The notes: a model not told the origin generated them from the sequence alone. A DNA stretch of 64,000 nt from Betaproteobacteria bacterium (GCA_016861185.1 BOKW01000001.1:496001-560000), one strand, 5' to 3'; positions 43,564 to 52,977 are shown, counted from the stretch's first letter. Translations and numbers: made by a program.

Positions 43564-43583
43564 CGTTGCACGACCGTTGCACG
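43564..43583. promoter_or_regulatory. 11-bp-spaced direct repeat, candidate operator of the small-gene cluster
   Basis: CGTTGCACG-AC-CGTTGCACG: two identical 9-mers start 11 bases apart, about 50 bases before the first small gene. A GTTGCAAC palindrome lies at 43603-43610. Confidence 0.4.
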
Positions 43584-43682
43584 GCGGCGCGCGGCGATTT
43601 CAGTTGCAACAGCAATGCGAACGCCGCTTTGAAAAGGGGAGGCGGGGGATTGCTCGATCGGCCGCAGGGCGATGCTGTGAAA

Positions 43683-43858
43683 TCCCCCTCCGGTCCCCCT
43701 TTACGAAAGGGGGACGAGGACGGACGCACCTTCGGTGCGTGTGGATCGGATCTCCCCCTCCGGTCCCCCTTTACGAAAGGGGACGAGGACGGGACACCCT
43801 TCTGTGCGCGGTGAAGAACCTTCTCTTCGGTTCCCCGTTACGAACGGGGAAGAAGAGC
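43683..43858. repeat. three tandem C/G hairpin repeats
   Basis: TCCCCCTCCGGTCCCCC-TTTACGAAAGGGG is present at 43683-43723 and at 43753-43792, nearly identical. A shorter variant, TTCCCCGTTACGAACGGGGAA, ends near 43858. It lies next to the kinase stop. Confidence 0.7.
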
Positions 43859-43866
43859 GGTGCGCC

Positions 43867-46800
43867 TCAGCGCCGCAGCGCGTTGGCGAGGCTGCGCGCG
43901 ATCTCGCGCGAGACCAGCGGCTTGGCCAGCACTTCGACGACACCCGCTTCGCGCGCGCGCGCGGCAAGCTGCGGCGTCACGTAGCCGCTCATCAGCACGA
44001 TCGGGATGTCGGGGCGGATCTTGCGGATCTCGATCGCGAGCTCGGAGCCCGTCATGCCCGGCATCGCTTCGTCGGAGATCACGGCGTCGAAGCGATCGGG
44101 CGCGGCGCGGAAGGATTCGAGCGCGGCCCTGCCGGAGGCGAAGCCGACCGGCTCGTAGCCCAGCTCGGCCATCATCTCCTCGCCGAGCTGCACCAGCGCG
44201 GTTTCGTCGTCGACCAGCAGGATCGTCTCGCCCGAGCCGTTGGTGACGGGTTCCTCGACCTTCTGCGGCGCAGCCACGCAGCTTTGCCACGGTACGTAGA
44301 CCGTGAAAGTGGACCCTTCGCCCACGCGGCTCTCGACGTCGATGCCGCCGCCCAGGTCGGCGACGATGCCGTGCACCAGCGACAGCCCGAGCCCGGTACC
44401 GACGCCGACCTCCTTGGTCGTGAAGAACGGATCGAAGATGCGTTCGATCAGCTTGGGCTCGATGCCGCAGCCGGTATCGGCGACGCGCAACCGCACGTAG
44501 CTGCCCGGCGCGAGTTCGCAGGTCGTCAGGCGGCGCGGCACGGCGAACGTGGTCGTGTCGATCGAGACCATCAGCGTGCCCTCGGCGCGGATCGCCTGTA
44601 CGGCGTTCGTGCACAGGTTCATCACGACCTGATGGATCTGCGTCGGGTCGCCGAGCACGGCCGCGTCGCCCGCGGCAAGGCTGCGCTCGAGCCGCACGCC
44701 CGGCGGCAGCGAACCGGCGACCGCGTCGAGCACTTCCGCGACGACCGATTGCACGTGCACCGGAACGCGTTCGCCCATGCCGCTGCGCGAGAACGCGAGG
44801 ATGCGCTCGACCAACGCCTTGGCGCGCATGCCCGCGCTCATCGCCGCATCGATGTGCCGCCGCAGCGGCGTGCCCTCCGGCGCGTCCTTCTGCGCCATTT
44901 CGCCGTAGCCGAGGATGGCCGCGAGGATGTTGTTGAAGTCGTGCGCCACGCCGCCGGCGAGCGTTCCCATCGCCTCGAGCTTCTGCGCCTGCCGAAGCTG
45001 CGCTTCGAGGCGATCGCGCTCGGCCTGCGCGTTCTTGCGTTCGGTGATGTCCTCGATCGAGCCGGCCATGCGGTAGGGCCGGCCGGCGTCGTCGCGCAGC
45101 GCCACGCCGCGGTCGTAGAACCAGCGCCAATCGCCGGACGGCATGCGCATCCGGTATTCGACCTCGAAGTTGCGCGTGGCGCCCCGCAGATATGCCGACA
45201 GCGCGTCGCGCACGCGCGGTCGGTCGTCGGGGTGGTAGGTCCACTTGGCGATCCATTCGCGGCGGGGGCGCAGCGGTTCGCCCGGCTCGAGCCCGAAGAG
45301 CTGCTGCGCGCGCGCCGACATGAAGACGGTGTCGCTCGCCAGATCCCAGTCCCACAAGCCCTGGTTGGCGCCGGCGACCGCGAGCTGGTAGCGCTGTTCC
45401 GACTGGCGCAGCGCCTCTTCGCTCTTGCGCAGCGCCTCTTCGGCTTGCTTGCGCTTGGTGATCTCGACGGTCGAGCCGGCGAGCCGCTGCGGCCGGCCCT
45501 CGGCGTCGCGGAAGCACTGGCCGCGCGTATGGATCCAGCGCACTTCGCCGCTGGCGGCGTTGACGACGCGGTATTCGATATCGAGTCGCGGCGTGCGCCC
45601 GGCGAGGTGCTCGTCGAGCGCGTACGCCAGGCGCTCGCGGTCGTCCGGGTAAATCGGAACGCGCGCGAAGAACTCGGCGCGCGTGCGCAGCGGGGTGCCG
45701 GCCGCGATGCCGAGCACCTCGTAGGTCATCGGCGAGACGAAGACCTCGTCGCTGCGCACGTCCCACACCCAGTGCGCCTCGTTCGACCCCGTCATCGCGA
45801 TCGCGTAGCGTTCCTCGGACTGCCGCAGCGCCTCTTCGGCGCGTTTGCGCGCGTCGATGTCGCTGACGGATCCGGCCATGCGCAGCGGTGCACCGCTCGC
45901 GTCGCGGATGCACAGCCCGCGGATGCGCACCCAGCGGTAGCTGCCGTCGGCATGCCGCACGCGGTACTCGCCTTCGTACAGCGGCGTCTTGCCGGCCATG
46001 TGCGCTTCCATCGCCTCGAGCCGGCGCGGAGCGTCCTCTGGATGGAACTGCAGCGCGGCGAACCACTGCGCGCGCGGCTGCATTTCGGGACCCGGCGGCA
46101 GCCCGAGCAGCTCGCGCGCGCGCGCCGACGCGAAGACGGAATCCGACCGTTGATCCCAGTCCCAGATGCCGTCGTCGGAGCCGGCGACCGCGAGCGCGAA
46201 GCGCTCGCGCGACGCGTCGAGCTTGTCGCGCACCGCCGCCAGCCGCGCAAGCTGCCGCATCAGCAGCGCGAGCAGCAGCGCGGCGAGCACCGCGAGCGCG
46301 AGCGTGCGCGCGGCCGTGCCCCAGGCCTGTTCGCGCCACCGCGCGAGCGCCGTGCGCGTATCGCGCGTGACGATGACCTCGAGCGGATAGTCCGGCACCG
46401 GACGTACCGCGCCGAAGCGCTCGACGCCGTCGACGGGGCTGATCGTGCGGGTCGGCCACGGGGCACCCGACTCGCGCACGGCGATCATCTTGTCGAGCAG
46501 CGGGAAGTGCTGGCCCAGCGCGGCCGGCGCCGGCGGATAGCGCGCGAGCAGCGTGCCACCGCGGTGCATCAGGGTGACTTTCGTTCCTTCGTCGAGCCGG
46601 ATGTCGCGGTAGAAGTGCTGGAAGTAGTCGATGCGGCCGCGTGCGCCGATCACGCCGGCGAACTCGCCCGTCGTCGTCTCGAGCCGGCGGCCGAGCGGGA
46701 AAACCCATTGGCCGTCGCTCGGGCTGCGCGTTGCCGGGCTGGCCACGAGGCCGAGCGTCGGATCGTCGCGCAGCGCGGCGAAGCCCGGCAGGTGCGCGAT

Positions 46801-47205
46801 GTTGACGGCTGTGCCCGGCGGCAGCCACGACATCGCAAGCGCGTCGCCCTTGGCGTCGTGCAGTGCGAGGCCCTCGATCTGCACGAGCCCCACCGCCTGC
46901 TCGTTCAGATAGGCGTGCAGTTCCTCGGGACGCAGCCGCGCGAGCCGCCCGCGCTTGAATTCGGACGCGATGTGCCGCAGCACGACGTCGACGGCCTGCA
47001 GGCTGCGTGCGGTCTGCTCGGCGATGATGCGCGCCTGCGTCTCGAGCTGGCGGCCCGTGTCCTCGACCGTCATCTGGTAGCCGCGCAGGATGTCGGACGC
47101 CGCCATCGCCACGATCACGCCGATGAACAGCGTTCCGATCCACGGCACGCTGCGGCGGGTCCACTGCCGCGTGCCGACCGTGGCGATCGCGGTCGCGACG
47201 TTCAT
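43867..47205 (-). CDS. hybrid sensor histidine kinase with three PAS domains
   Basis: A 1112-residue membrane sensor. Two helices (about 21-40 and 297-318) enclose a dCache-like periplasmic domain. Three similar PAS/PAC units follow (about 340-720), each with a VWDV/WDWD-type start and an E-YRM...G-WRW region. The HisKA box is LAGGVAHDFNNILAAILGYG. HATPase_c follows, with NLCTNAVQAI (N box) and DTGCGIEP, then FFTTKEVGVGTGLGLS. A receiver ends it, with Asp in AVISDEAMPG. The start overlaps the stop of a single-receiver gene. The kinase and the divergent OmpR-type regulator may form one pathway. Confidence 0.93.
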   Translation of the reverse strand: MNVATAIATVGTRQWTRRSVPWIGTLFIGVIVAMAASDILRGYQMTVEDTGRQLETQARIIAEQTARSLQAVDVVLRHIASEFKRGRLARLRPEELHAYLNEQAVGLVQIEGLALHDAKGDALAMSWLPPGTAVNIAHLPGFAALRDDPTLGLVASPATRSPSDGQWVFPLGRRLETTTGEFAGVIGARGRIDYFQHFYRDIRLDEGTKVTLMHRGGTLLARYPPAPAALGQHFPLLDKMIAVRESGAPWPTRTISPVDGVERFGAVRPVPDYPLEVIVTRDTRTALARWREQAWGTAARTLALAVLAALLLALLMRQLARLAAVRDKLDASRERFALAVAGSDDGIWDWDQRSDSVFASARARELLGLPPGPEMQPRAQWFAALQFHPEDAPRRLEAMEAHMAGKTPLYEGEYRVRHADGSYRWVRIRGLCIRDASGAPLRMAGSVSDIDARKRAEEALRQSEERYAIAMTGSNEAHWVWDVRSDEVFVSPMTYEVLGIAAGTPLRTRAEFFARVPIYPDDRERLAYALDEHLAGRTPRLDIEYRVVNAASGEVRWIHTRGQCFRDAEGRPQRLAGSTVEITKRKQAEEALRKSEEALRQSEQRYQLAVAGANQGLWDWDLASDTVFMSARAQQLFGLEPGEPLRPRREWIAKWTYHPDDRPRVRDALSAYLRGATRNFEVEYRMRMPSGDWRWFYDRGVALRDDAGRPYRMAGSIEDITERKNAQAERDRLEAQLRQAQKLEAMGTLAGGVAHDFNNILAAILGYGEMAQKDAPEGTPLRRHIDAAMSAGMRAKALVERILAFSRSGMGERVPVHVQSVVAEVLDAVAGSLPPGVRLERSLAAGDAAVLGDPTQIHQVVMNLCTNAVQAIRAEGTLMVSIDTTTFAVPRRLTTCELAPGSYVRLRVADTGCGIEPKLIERIFDPFFTTKEVGVGTGLGLSLVHGIVADLGGGIDVESRVGEGSTFTVYVPWQSCVAAPQKVEEPVTNGSGETILLVDDETALVQLGEEMMAELGYEPVGFASGRAALESFRAAPDRFDAVISDEAMPGMTGSELAIEIRKIRPDIPIVLMSGYVTPQLAARAREAGVVEVLAKPLVSREIARSLANALRR

Positions 47206-47591
47206 CCGGCGGGGCGCAGCAGGTCCTCGATCGCGGTGATCAGCGCGTCGCGCGCGATCGGTTTCGGCAGCACGCCGGACACGCCGAGCGACCGGGCGCA
47301 GTCGCCCGTGCACTTGACGTTCGAGAAGAAGGTCGGCGACAGCGCGAGGATCGGTGTACCGGCGTGACGCGCCGCGAAGCGCTGCAGGCGCTCGACGCCG
47401 CTGCGCGCGAAGGGCACGTCGACGATCGCGAGCGCCACACCTTCCGGTGCGGCCGCGTCGTCGGCCTGCCCTTTGACGACCTCGTAGCCGGCCGCGCGCA
47501 GCCACTCTTCGAGCAGTCCGAGCGTCAGGCGGTCGGCATCGACCACCAGGATGCGGGGCGCGGGGCCCGGCGCGGGAACCTGCTCCTTCAT
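47202..47591 (-). CDS. single-domain response regulator
   Basis: A 129-residue receiver. RILVVDADRLTLGLLEEWL holds the acidic pocket. LAIVDVPFARSGVERL has the phospho-acceptor Asp (about residue 58). ILALSPTF and VSGVLPKPIARDAL supply the later Thr/Ser and Lys. The insertion FFSNVKCTGDCARSLGV with two Cys is unusual. There is no output domain. The stop overlaps the hybrid kinase start, so the two are made together. Confidence 0.85.
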   Translation of the reverse strand: MKEQVPAPGPAPRILVVDADRLTLGLLEEWLRAAGYEVVKGQADDAAAPEGVALAIVDVPFARSGVERLQRFAARHAGTPILALSPTFFSNVKCTGDCARSLGVSGVLPKPIARDALITAIEDLLRPAG

Positions 47592-48023
47592 TTGCGGCGG
47601 CGCGCAGGCATGTGCGGAGTCGGGGCGGGTGCGGTCATCGTGTTCCTTCGGCTAACTCGACGGGCAGCGGACGGCGGCGGACAGCGTTGCGCGCGCAATC
47701 GACTCCGACCGCGCTTCGATGGCCGACCTCCGCACGACGCCGCGGACATCACGCATTCGACAACCCTACCGTTCCCATGGCATGTCGGACAAGCGGCCGG
47801 AAATTACATCTGTAATTCGACCGCGTGCCGAGCCCCCTGTTCGACCGGCGGCCAGTTGTGCGAAATTCGCACGCGGCCGCGCGCCGGGCATCGGAAGGGC
47901 CGGTCCGGGAGGGAGGGTATGACAAGACGGTTCGAGAACGCGAACTTCGTGCAGGAGCGGCTCGGCGGCACCGCGCCCGGCGGGGCTATGCTGAGCGCAC
48001 TGGACCGGAACTCGGGCGCCGCA
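47592..48023. other. divergent regulatory gap between two response-regulator genes
   Basis: A 432-bp gap. It contains TTGCGCGCGCAA (47687-47698, perfect palindrome) and an A/T-rich palindrome at 47802-47817. The downstream gene may start earlier, at an ATG at 47919 close to GGGAGGGAGGG, which would shorten the gap. Confidence 0.5.
47802..47817. promoter_or_regulatory. A/T-rich perfect palindrome AATTACA-TC-TGTAATT
   Basis: Two 7-bp arms separated by two bases stand out in a GC-rich gap between the divergent regulator genes. It is a likely operator. Control by the OmpR-type regulator at 48024 is inference. Confidence 0.5.
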
Positions 48024-48761
48024 ATGGAAGCCGTCACGCAGCTTCAGCCGCACGTCGTCGCGGTGGACGACGATCCGGCCGTTCGCTCGCTCGTCTTCGA
48101 CTATCTGACGCAGAACGAGCTGCGCGTCACCACGGTGGCGACCGGCCGCGAACTGCAGCAGATCATCGCCCGCGAGACGGTCGATCTGATCGTGCTCGAC
48201 CTGAAGCTCCCCGGCGAGGACGGCATGCAGATCGCGCGCAGGTTGCGCGAACAGTCGGCGATCCCGATCCTCATGCTGACCGGCCGCGTCGAGGAGGCCG
48301 ACCGCGTGATGGGCCTCGAGCTCGGCGCCGACGATTACCTGACCAAGCCGTTTTCGCCGCGCGAACTGCTCGCGCGCATCCGCGCGCTGCTGCGGCGGGC
48401 GCGCGCACAGGCGACCGTGGCCGACGAGTTGGCGCGCGTGCGCGCATACCGCTTCGGCACCTGGGAGCTGAACGTCGGGCTGCGCAGGCTGAAGTCGGTC
48501 GACGGCCGCACGGTCGAGCTGACCAACGGCGAGTTCAGCCTGCTGACGGCCTTCCTGTCCTCGCCGCAGCGGGTGCTGACGCGCGACCAGTTGCTCGACC
48601 TGTCGCGGCTGCATAACGCCGAGGTCTACGACCGCTCGATCGATGTGCAGATCCTGCGGCTGCGCCGCAAGATCGAGCCCGATCCCTCGCAACCGCGCTA
48701 CATCCGCACCGAGCGCGGCGCGGGTTACGTCTTCGACGCCGCGGTCGAGCGGCTGCGTTAG
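48024..48761 (+). CDS. OmpR-family response regulator
   Basis: A 245-residue two-domain regulator. The receiver has VVAVDDDPA, the phospho-acceptor Asp in DLIVLDLKLPGEDG (about residue 57), LMLTGR and the Lys in YLTKPFSPREL. The winged helix (about 140-240) has LTNGEFSLLTAFLSSPQRVLTRDQLL and VDVQILRLRRKIEPDP with ERGAGYVF. Starts at 47919 and 47987 are in frame; 48024 gives the normal length. The cognate kinase may be the divergent hybrid kinase. Confidence 0.92.
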   Translation: MEAVTQLQPHVVAVDDDPAVRSLVFDYLTQNELRVTTVATGRELQQIIARETVDLIVLDLKLPGEDGMQIARRLREQSAIPILMLTGRVEEADRVMGLELGADDYLTKPFSPRELLARIRALLRRARAQATVADELARVRAYRFGTWELNVGLRRLKSVDGRTVELTNGEFSLLTAFLSSPQRVLTRDQLLDLSRLHNAEVYDRSIDVQILRLRRKIEPDPSQPRYIRTERGAGYVFDAAVERLR

Positions 48762-48780
48762 CGCCCGGCGGCGCCGAGTC

Positions 48781-48938
48781 TTGCCACCGAGCACACCGAG
48801 GAGACCGAGAACGATCGGGCTCTCCTCTATGCCTCGCCGGTGAGATTCTCTGCTTTCGAAGGCCGATGAATTCACCACAGAGACACAGAGGCGTAGAGAA
48901 CTGCTTCTCTCGCTGCTCTCGGCGTCTCCGTGGTGAAT
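48781..48938. repeat. palindromic ACAGAGACACAGAG repeat, copy 2 with a degenerate neighbour
   Basis: The arm at 48871 (TTCACCACAGAGACACAGAGG) and its inverted arm ending at 48938 (CGGCGTCTCCGTGGTGAA) enclose about 20 bases. Between 48781 and 48842 a weaker copy begins with CACCGAGCACACCGAGGAGAC. It separates the regulator gene from the aminotransferase. Confidence 0.72.
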
Positions 48939-48951
48939 ACAGCCTTCGCCG

Positions 48952-50103
48952 TCAGCGCAGATGCCGCGCCAGGCGCTCGACGCCTTGCTCGATCAGCGCT
49001 TCGGTCGCGGCGAAGCACCAGCGCAGGTAGCCTTCGCCTTCGGCGCCGAACGCGATCCCGGGCGCGAGCCCCAGCCCCGAGCGCGTGACGAGATCCTTCG
49101 CGAACGCGAGGCTGTCGTCGCTGCGGCCGGGGATGCGGAAGAACAGATACATCGCGCCCGGCGGCGCGGCCGCTTCGACGCCCGGCAGCGCGCGCAGCCG
49201 TTGCACGAGCAGGTCGCGCGAACGCTTGAGCCGCGCGACGGTATCGCGAATGAGCGGGTCGCCGTCGCGGATCGCGACGATGCCGGCGCGCTGCACGAAC
49301 GGCGGCGCGCACGACGTGTTGAATTCGACGAGCTTGCCGAAGTCGGCGACGAACCTGCTGGGCGCGATCAACCAGCCGAGCCGCCAACCGGTCATCGTCC
49401 ACGACTTCGAGAACGTGTTCGCGCTGATGAAGCGTTCGCCGTCTTCGATCCGCGCGAGCACGCCGGGCGCATGCGGTGCGCCCGTATAGACGAGCCGCTC
49501 GTAGGCGTCGTCGGAGACGAGCCAGATCCCGTGCCGGCGGCAATGTGCGAGCAGCGCCTCCCAGTCCGCCTGCGGCATCGTCCAGCCGGTCGGATTGTTC
49601 GGCGAATTGACCAGCACCGCGCGCGTGCCGGGCGCGGCGGCATCGATGAGTTTCTGCAGATCGAGCGACCACACGCCGTCGCGGCAAGCGAGCGGTACGC
49701 GAACGACCTCCGCGCCCATGATGCGCGGGATCGACGTCAGGTTCGGCCACACCGGCGTGACGATCGCGACTCGATCGCCCGGATCGAACAGCGCCTGCGC
49801 GATCAGAGACAACGCGTTGACGCCGGCGCTGGTGACCGCGATGCGGTCGGACTCAATGCGAACCCCGTGCAGCTTCGACGCGTAGTCGGCGATCGCCTGC
49901 CGCAATTCCGCGATGCCGAGGTTGTGGTTGTAGAAGGTCTCGCCCGCGTCGAGCGCCTGTTTGGCCGCAGCGCGGATGAACTCCGGCGTGGGCAGGTCGC
50001 CTTCGCCGAACCAGAACTTGACGATGTCGTCGCGGCCGAGCGCCGCGTTCGCGACCTCGCGGATGCGCGAGGCGGGCAGGGAGTCGAGTGAGGTGCGCAG
50101 CAT
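48952..50103 (-). CDS. PLP-dependent aminotransferase (class I/II)
   Basis: A 383-residue fold-type I enzyme. NSPNNPTGWTMP, SDDAYERLVY and NTFSKSWTMTGWRLGW, with the PLP Lys in FSK (about residue 231), are the class I landmarks. FWFGEGDLPTP opens the N-terminal part. It resembles aspartate or aromatic aminotransferase-like proteins; the substrate is open. The start at 50103 lies 68 bp downstream of gspF on the same strand. It may be read from the T2SS transcript, but has no role there. Confidence 0.93.
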   Translation of the reverse strand: MLRTSLDSLPASRIREVANAALGRDDIVKFWFGEGDLPTPEFIRAAAKQALDAGETFYNHNLGIAELRQAIADYASKLHGVRIESDRIAVTSAGVNALSLIAQALFDPGDRVAIVTPVWPNLTSIPRIMGAEVVRVPLACRDGVWSLDLQKLIDAAAPGTRAVLVNSPNNPTGWTMPQADWEALLAHCRRHGIWLVSDDAYERLVYTGAPHAPGVLARIEDGERFISANTFSKSWTMTGWRLGWLIAPSRFVADFGKLVEFNTSCAPPFVQRAGIVAIRDGDPLIRDTVARLKRSRDLLVQRLRALPGVEAAAPPGAMYLFFRIPGRSDDSLAFAKDLVTRSGLGLAPGIAFGAEGEGYLRWCFAATEALIEQGVERLARHLR

Positions 50104-50171
50104 GGGCGGATTATCGCGCGGCGCGTTCGCTGCCGACGCGCAATCCGCGGTCCGCGATCCGCAATCCGGAC

Positions 50172-51416
50172 TCAGCGAGCGAGCTGATTGATCTCGATGA
50201 TCGGCAGCAGCACCGCGAGCACGATCAGCATGACGATCACGCCCATCGTCAGGATCAGCGCGGGCTCGAGCAGCGACGTAAAGAACAGCGCCCTGCGCTC
50301 GGCCTCGCGCGCGTGGATGTCGGCGGCGCGCGCGAGCATCTCGGGCAGCTTGCCGGTCGCTTCGCCCGAGGCGATCAGATGGATCAGCACCGGCGGAAAG
50401 AGCTTCATGTGTCCGGCGCGACGCTCTTCCTCGGCGTCGGCGCGCAGCGCCCGCGCGAGCGAAAAACCCTCGCGCACGCGCTGTGTGGCCTCGACGACGC
50501 GCGCGCGCATCGCGCGGTTGGTCAGCGTTTCGCCGGCGGCCTGCAGCGCGCGCAGCATCGGCACGCCCGAGCCGACCAGGATCGAAAGCGTGCTGGCGAA
50601 GCGCGCGGTGTTGATCGAGCGCGCGAGCACCCCGGCGACCGGCAGCCGCAGGATGCGCTGGTGCCAGCGCATGCGCACTGCCTCGACGCGCAGCGCGCGG
50701 TTGAGCAGGAAGGCGCCGACCGCGAGCAACGCGGCGACGATCCAGCCGTAGCCGCGCACGAAGTCCGAGGTCGCGATCAGTGCGCGCGTGAGGAACGGCA
50801 GCGCTTGCTTGGTGTTGGCGAACACCTGCACGACCTGCGGCACGACGTAGGTCAGCAGCCCGATGACCACCGCCAGCGCGACGAAAGTGACGATCGCCGG
50901 GTAGACGAACGCGAGCGTGATCTTCTGCTGCAGCTTCGCGCGCTCTTCGATGTAGTCGGCGAGGCTCTGCAGGACCGAGCCCAGCTTGCCCGATTCCTCG
51001 CCGGCGGCGATCAGCGCACGGTAGATGTCGGGGAACTGGCGCGGATGGCGCGCGAGCGCCTTCGACAGCGACGAGCCGCCGAGCACGTCGGTGCGGATCG
51101 CGGCCATCAGCTCGCGCACCGACTGCTTTTCGCTCTGCTCGACCATCACCGTCAGCGCGTCGGCCACCGGCAGCGCCGCGCCGAGCAGCGAAGCGAGCTG
51201 GCGCGTGATCACCGCCAGTTCCGTCTGCGACAGCCGGCGGCCGAGCGCGAGCGACAGCGCCTGCTTCTGCGCCTCGGAAACGACCGGCTCGACCGTCAGC
51301 GGCACGAGCCCGCGCCCGCGCAGAAGCTGCCGCGCCGCGCGCGCGCTGTCGGCCTCGAGCACGCCCGTCGTCTCCTTGCCGGAGCCGTCGGCGGCGGCGT
51401 AACGGTAGGCAGCCAT
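50172..51416 (-). CDS. gspF: type II secretion inner-membrane platform protein GspF
   Basis: A 414-residue polytopic protein that connects the GspE ATPase with pseudopilin assembly. YRYAAADGSGKETTGVLEADS opens the first of two GspF repeats, each with a helical cytoplasmic domain (LASLLGAALPVADAL; ILVGSGVPMLRAL). Three membrane helices are seen (about 163-190, 220-240, 383-405). It is the last T2SS gene on this strand and is separated from gspE by a palindromic repeat. Confidence 0.95.
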   Translation of the reverse strand: MAAYRYAAADGSGKETTGVLEADSARAARQLLRGRGLVPLTVEPVVSEAQKQALSLALGRRLSQTELAVITRQLASLLGAALPVADALTVMVEQSEKQSVRELMAAIRTDVLGGSSLSKALARHPRQFPDIYRALIAAGEESGKLGSVLQSLADYIEERAKLQQKITLAFVYPAIVTFVALAVVIGLLTYVVPQVVQVFANTKQALPFLTRALIATSDFVRGYGWIVAALLAVGAFLLNRALRVEAVRMRWHQRILRLPVAGVLARSINTARFASTLSILVGSGVPMLRALQAAGETLTNRAMRARVVEATQRVREGFSLARALRADAEEERRAGHMKLFPPVLIHLIASGEATGKLPEMLARAADIHAREAERRALFFTSLLEPALILTMGVIVMLIVLAVLLPIIEINQLAR

Positions 51417-51428
51417 GGGCGATTAACC

Positions 51429-51528
51429 GAGCGAACGCAGAGACACAGAGGGCGCGGAGATTCGCCGAGACCAACAAGCGACTGCCTTCTCCGCGTTGCT
51501 CCGCGTCTGCGCGCCTCCGCGTTCGCTC
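51429..51528. repeat. palindromic ACAGAGACACAGAG repeat, copy 3
   Basis: The left arm (GCAGAGACACAGAGGGCGCG) and right arm (CCGCGTCTGCGCGCCTCCGC region) are inverted around about 27 bases. It fills the gap between gspE and gspF and ends three bases before the gspE stop. Confidence 0.7.
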
Positions 51529-51531
51529 ATT

Positions 51532-52977
51532 TCACTCGCGCGTCACGCGCAAGACTTCTTCCTGCGACGTGATGCCGGCGGCGACCCAGCGCATCGCGTC
51601 GGCGCGCAGCGGCAGCATGCCGGCGCGCTCGGCGGTGCGGCGGATGTCGGTGTCGTTGGCGCCGTTGTGCACCAGAAGACGCATCTCGTCGTCGACGGTC
51701 AGCAGCTCGTAGATGCCGGTACGACCCAGATAGCCGGTGTGACCGCAATACACGCAGCCGACCGCGCGGAAGGTCTGGCCGCTGCCGCCGATCGACTCGA
51801 CCGGCTGCTTGCAGTGCGGGCACAGCTTGCGCACGAGCCGCTGCGCGAGCACCGCGAGCAGCGAAGAAGACAGCAGGAAGGGCTCGATGCCCATGTCGAT
51901 CAGCCGCGTGACCGCGCTGGCCGCGTCGTTGGTGTGCAGCGTGGCGAGCACGAGGTGGCCGGTCAACGAGGCCTGCACGGCGATTTGCGCGGTTTCGAGG
52001 TCGCGGATCTCGCCGATCATCACGACATCGGGGTCCTGCCGCAGGATCGCGCGCAGCGCGCGCGCGAAGTCCATCTCGATCTTCGGATTGACCTGCGTCT
52101 GGCCGATGCCCTCGAGGTCGTATTCGATCGGATCCTCGACCGTCATGATGTTGGTCGTCGCGTGATCGAGCCGGCGGATCGCGCCGTACAGCGTCGTCGT
52201 CTTGCCCGAGCCGGTCGGACCGGTGACGAGAATGATCCCGTGCGGCTGGTGGATCAGCTCGTCGAATCTGCGCAGCGTGCGGTCGCTCATGCCGAGGTTC
52301 TCGAGCGTGAGCTTCGACAGGTCCTTCTCCAGCAGGCGCAGCACCACGCGTTCGCCGTGGCCGGTCGGCAGCGTGGAGACGCGCACGTCGATCGCCTTGC
52401 CGCCGACGCGCAGCGTGATGCGGCCGTCCTGCGGCAGGCGTTTTTCGGCGATGTCGAGCTGCGCCATGATCTTGATGCGCGACACCAGCGCCGCGTGCAG
52501 CGCGCGCTTGGGCCGCACGATGTCGCGCAGCGTGCCGTCGACGCGGAAGCGCACCAGCGAATAGGTTTCGAACGCCTCGATGTGGATGTCGCTCGCGCCG
52601 TCGCGCGCGGCCTGCGTCAGCAGCGCGTTGATCATGCGGATGATCGGCGCATCGTCCTCGGCCTCGAGCAGGTCCTCGATGTCGGGGACCTCCTGCATCA
52701 TGCGCGTGATGTCGAACTCGCCTTCGATGTCGCCGACGATCTGCTGCGCGCTGCCCTCGGACTGCGAGTAGGTTTGCGCGATCGCCTCCGACAGCTTGTC
52801 GGCGGCTACCACGATCGGCTTCACGCGCCCCGGGAACACGCGCATCACCTCGTTCAGCGCCGCCAGCGGGGTCGATTCGCTGATCCACACCTCGGCGTCG
52901 CGTTCGCCGGTGGGTTTCAGCAGGATCGCGTTGTCGCGCGCGAACGCGTACGGGACGAAGGCCTGCGCGCTGCTCAT
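51532..52977 (-). CDS. gspE: type II secretion ATPase GspE
   Basis: A 481-residue cytoplasmic ATPase. The N1E region spans about 1-120. VTGPTGSGKTTTLY is Walker A (about 241-254), MTVEDPIEYDLEGIGQTQV the Asp box, MIGEIRDLETAQIAVQASLTGHLVLATLHTNDA the Walker B and His box. The zinc site is CPHC and CVYC (about 397-424). It energises pseudopilus growth. It sits between gspD and gspF. Confidence 0.96.
   Translation of the reverse strand: MSSAQAFVPYAFARDNAILLKPTGERDAEVWISESTPLAALNEVMRVFPGRVKPIVVAADKLSEAIAQTYSQSEGSAQQIVGDIEGEFDITRMMQEVPDIEDLLEAEDDAPIIRMINALLTQAARDGASDIHIEAFETYSLVRFRVDGTLRDIVRPKRALHAALVSRIKIMAQLDIAEKRLPQDGRITLRVGGKAIDVRVSTLPTGHGERVVLRLLEKDLSKLTLENLGMSDRTLRRFDELIHQPHGIILVTGPTGSGKTTTLYGAIRRLDHATTNIMTVEDPIEYDLEGIGQTQVNPKIEMDFARALRAILRQDPDVVMIGEIRDLETAQIAVQASLTGHLVLATLHTNDAASAVTRLIDMGIEPFLLSSSLLAVLAQRLVRKLCPHCKQPVESIGGSGQTFRAVGCVYCGHTGYLGRTGIYELLTVDDEMRLLVHNGANDTDIRRTAERAGMLPLRADAMRWVAAGITSQEEVLRVTRE

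Larger units (their letters stand above)
43514..43866. other. intergenic region with direct and hairpin repeats
   Basis: A 353-bp gap between the small-gene cluster and the hybrid kinase. At the cluster side, CGTTGCACG occurs at 43564-43572 and 43575-43583, one helical turn apart. On the kinase side lie three copies of the CCCCCTTTACGAAAGGGGG-type repeat. No gene is supported. Confidence 0.55.
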
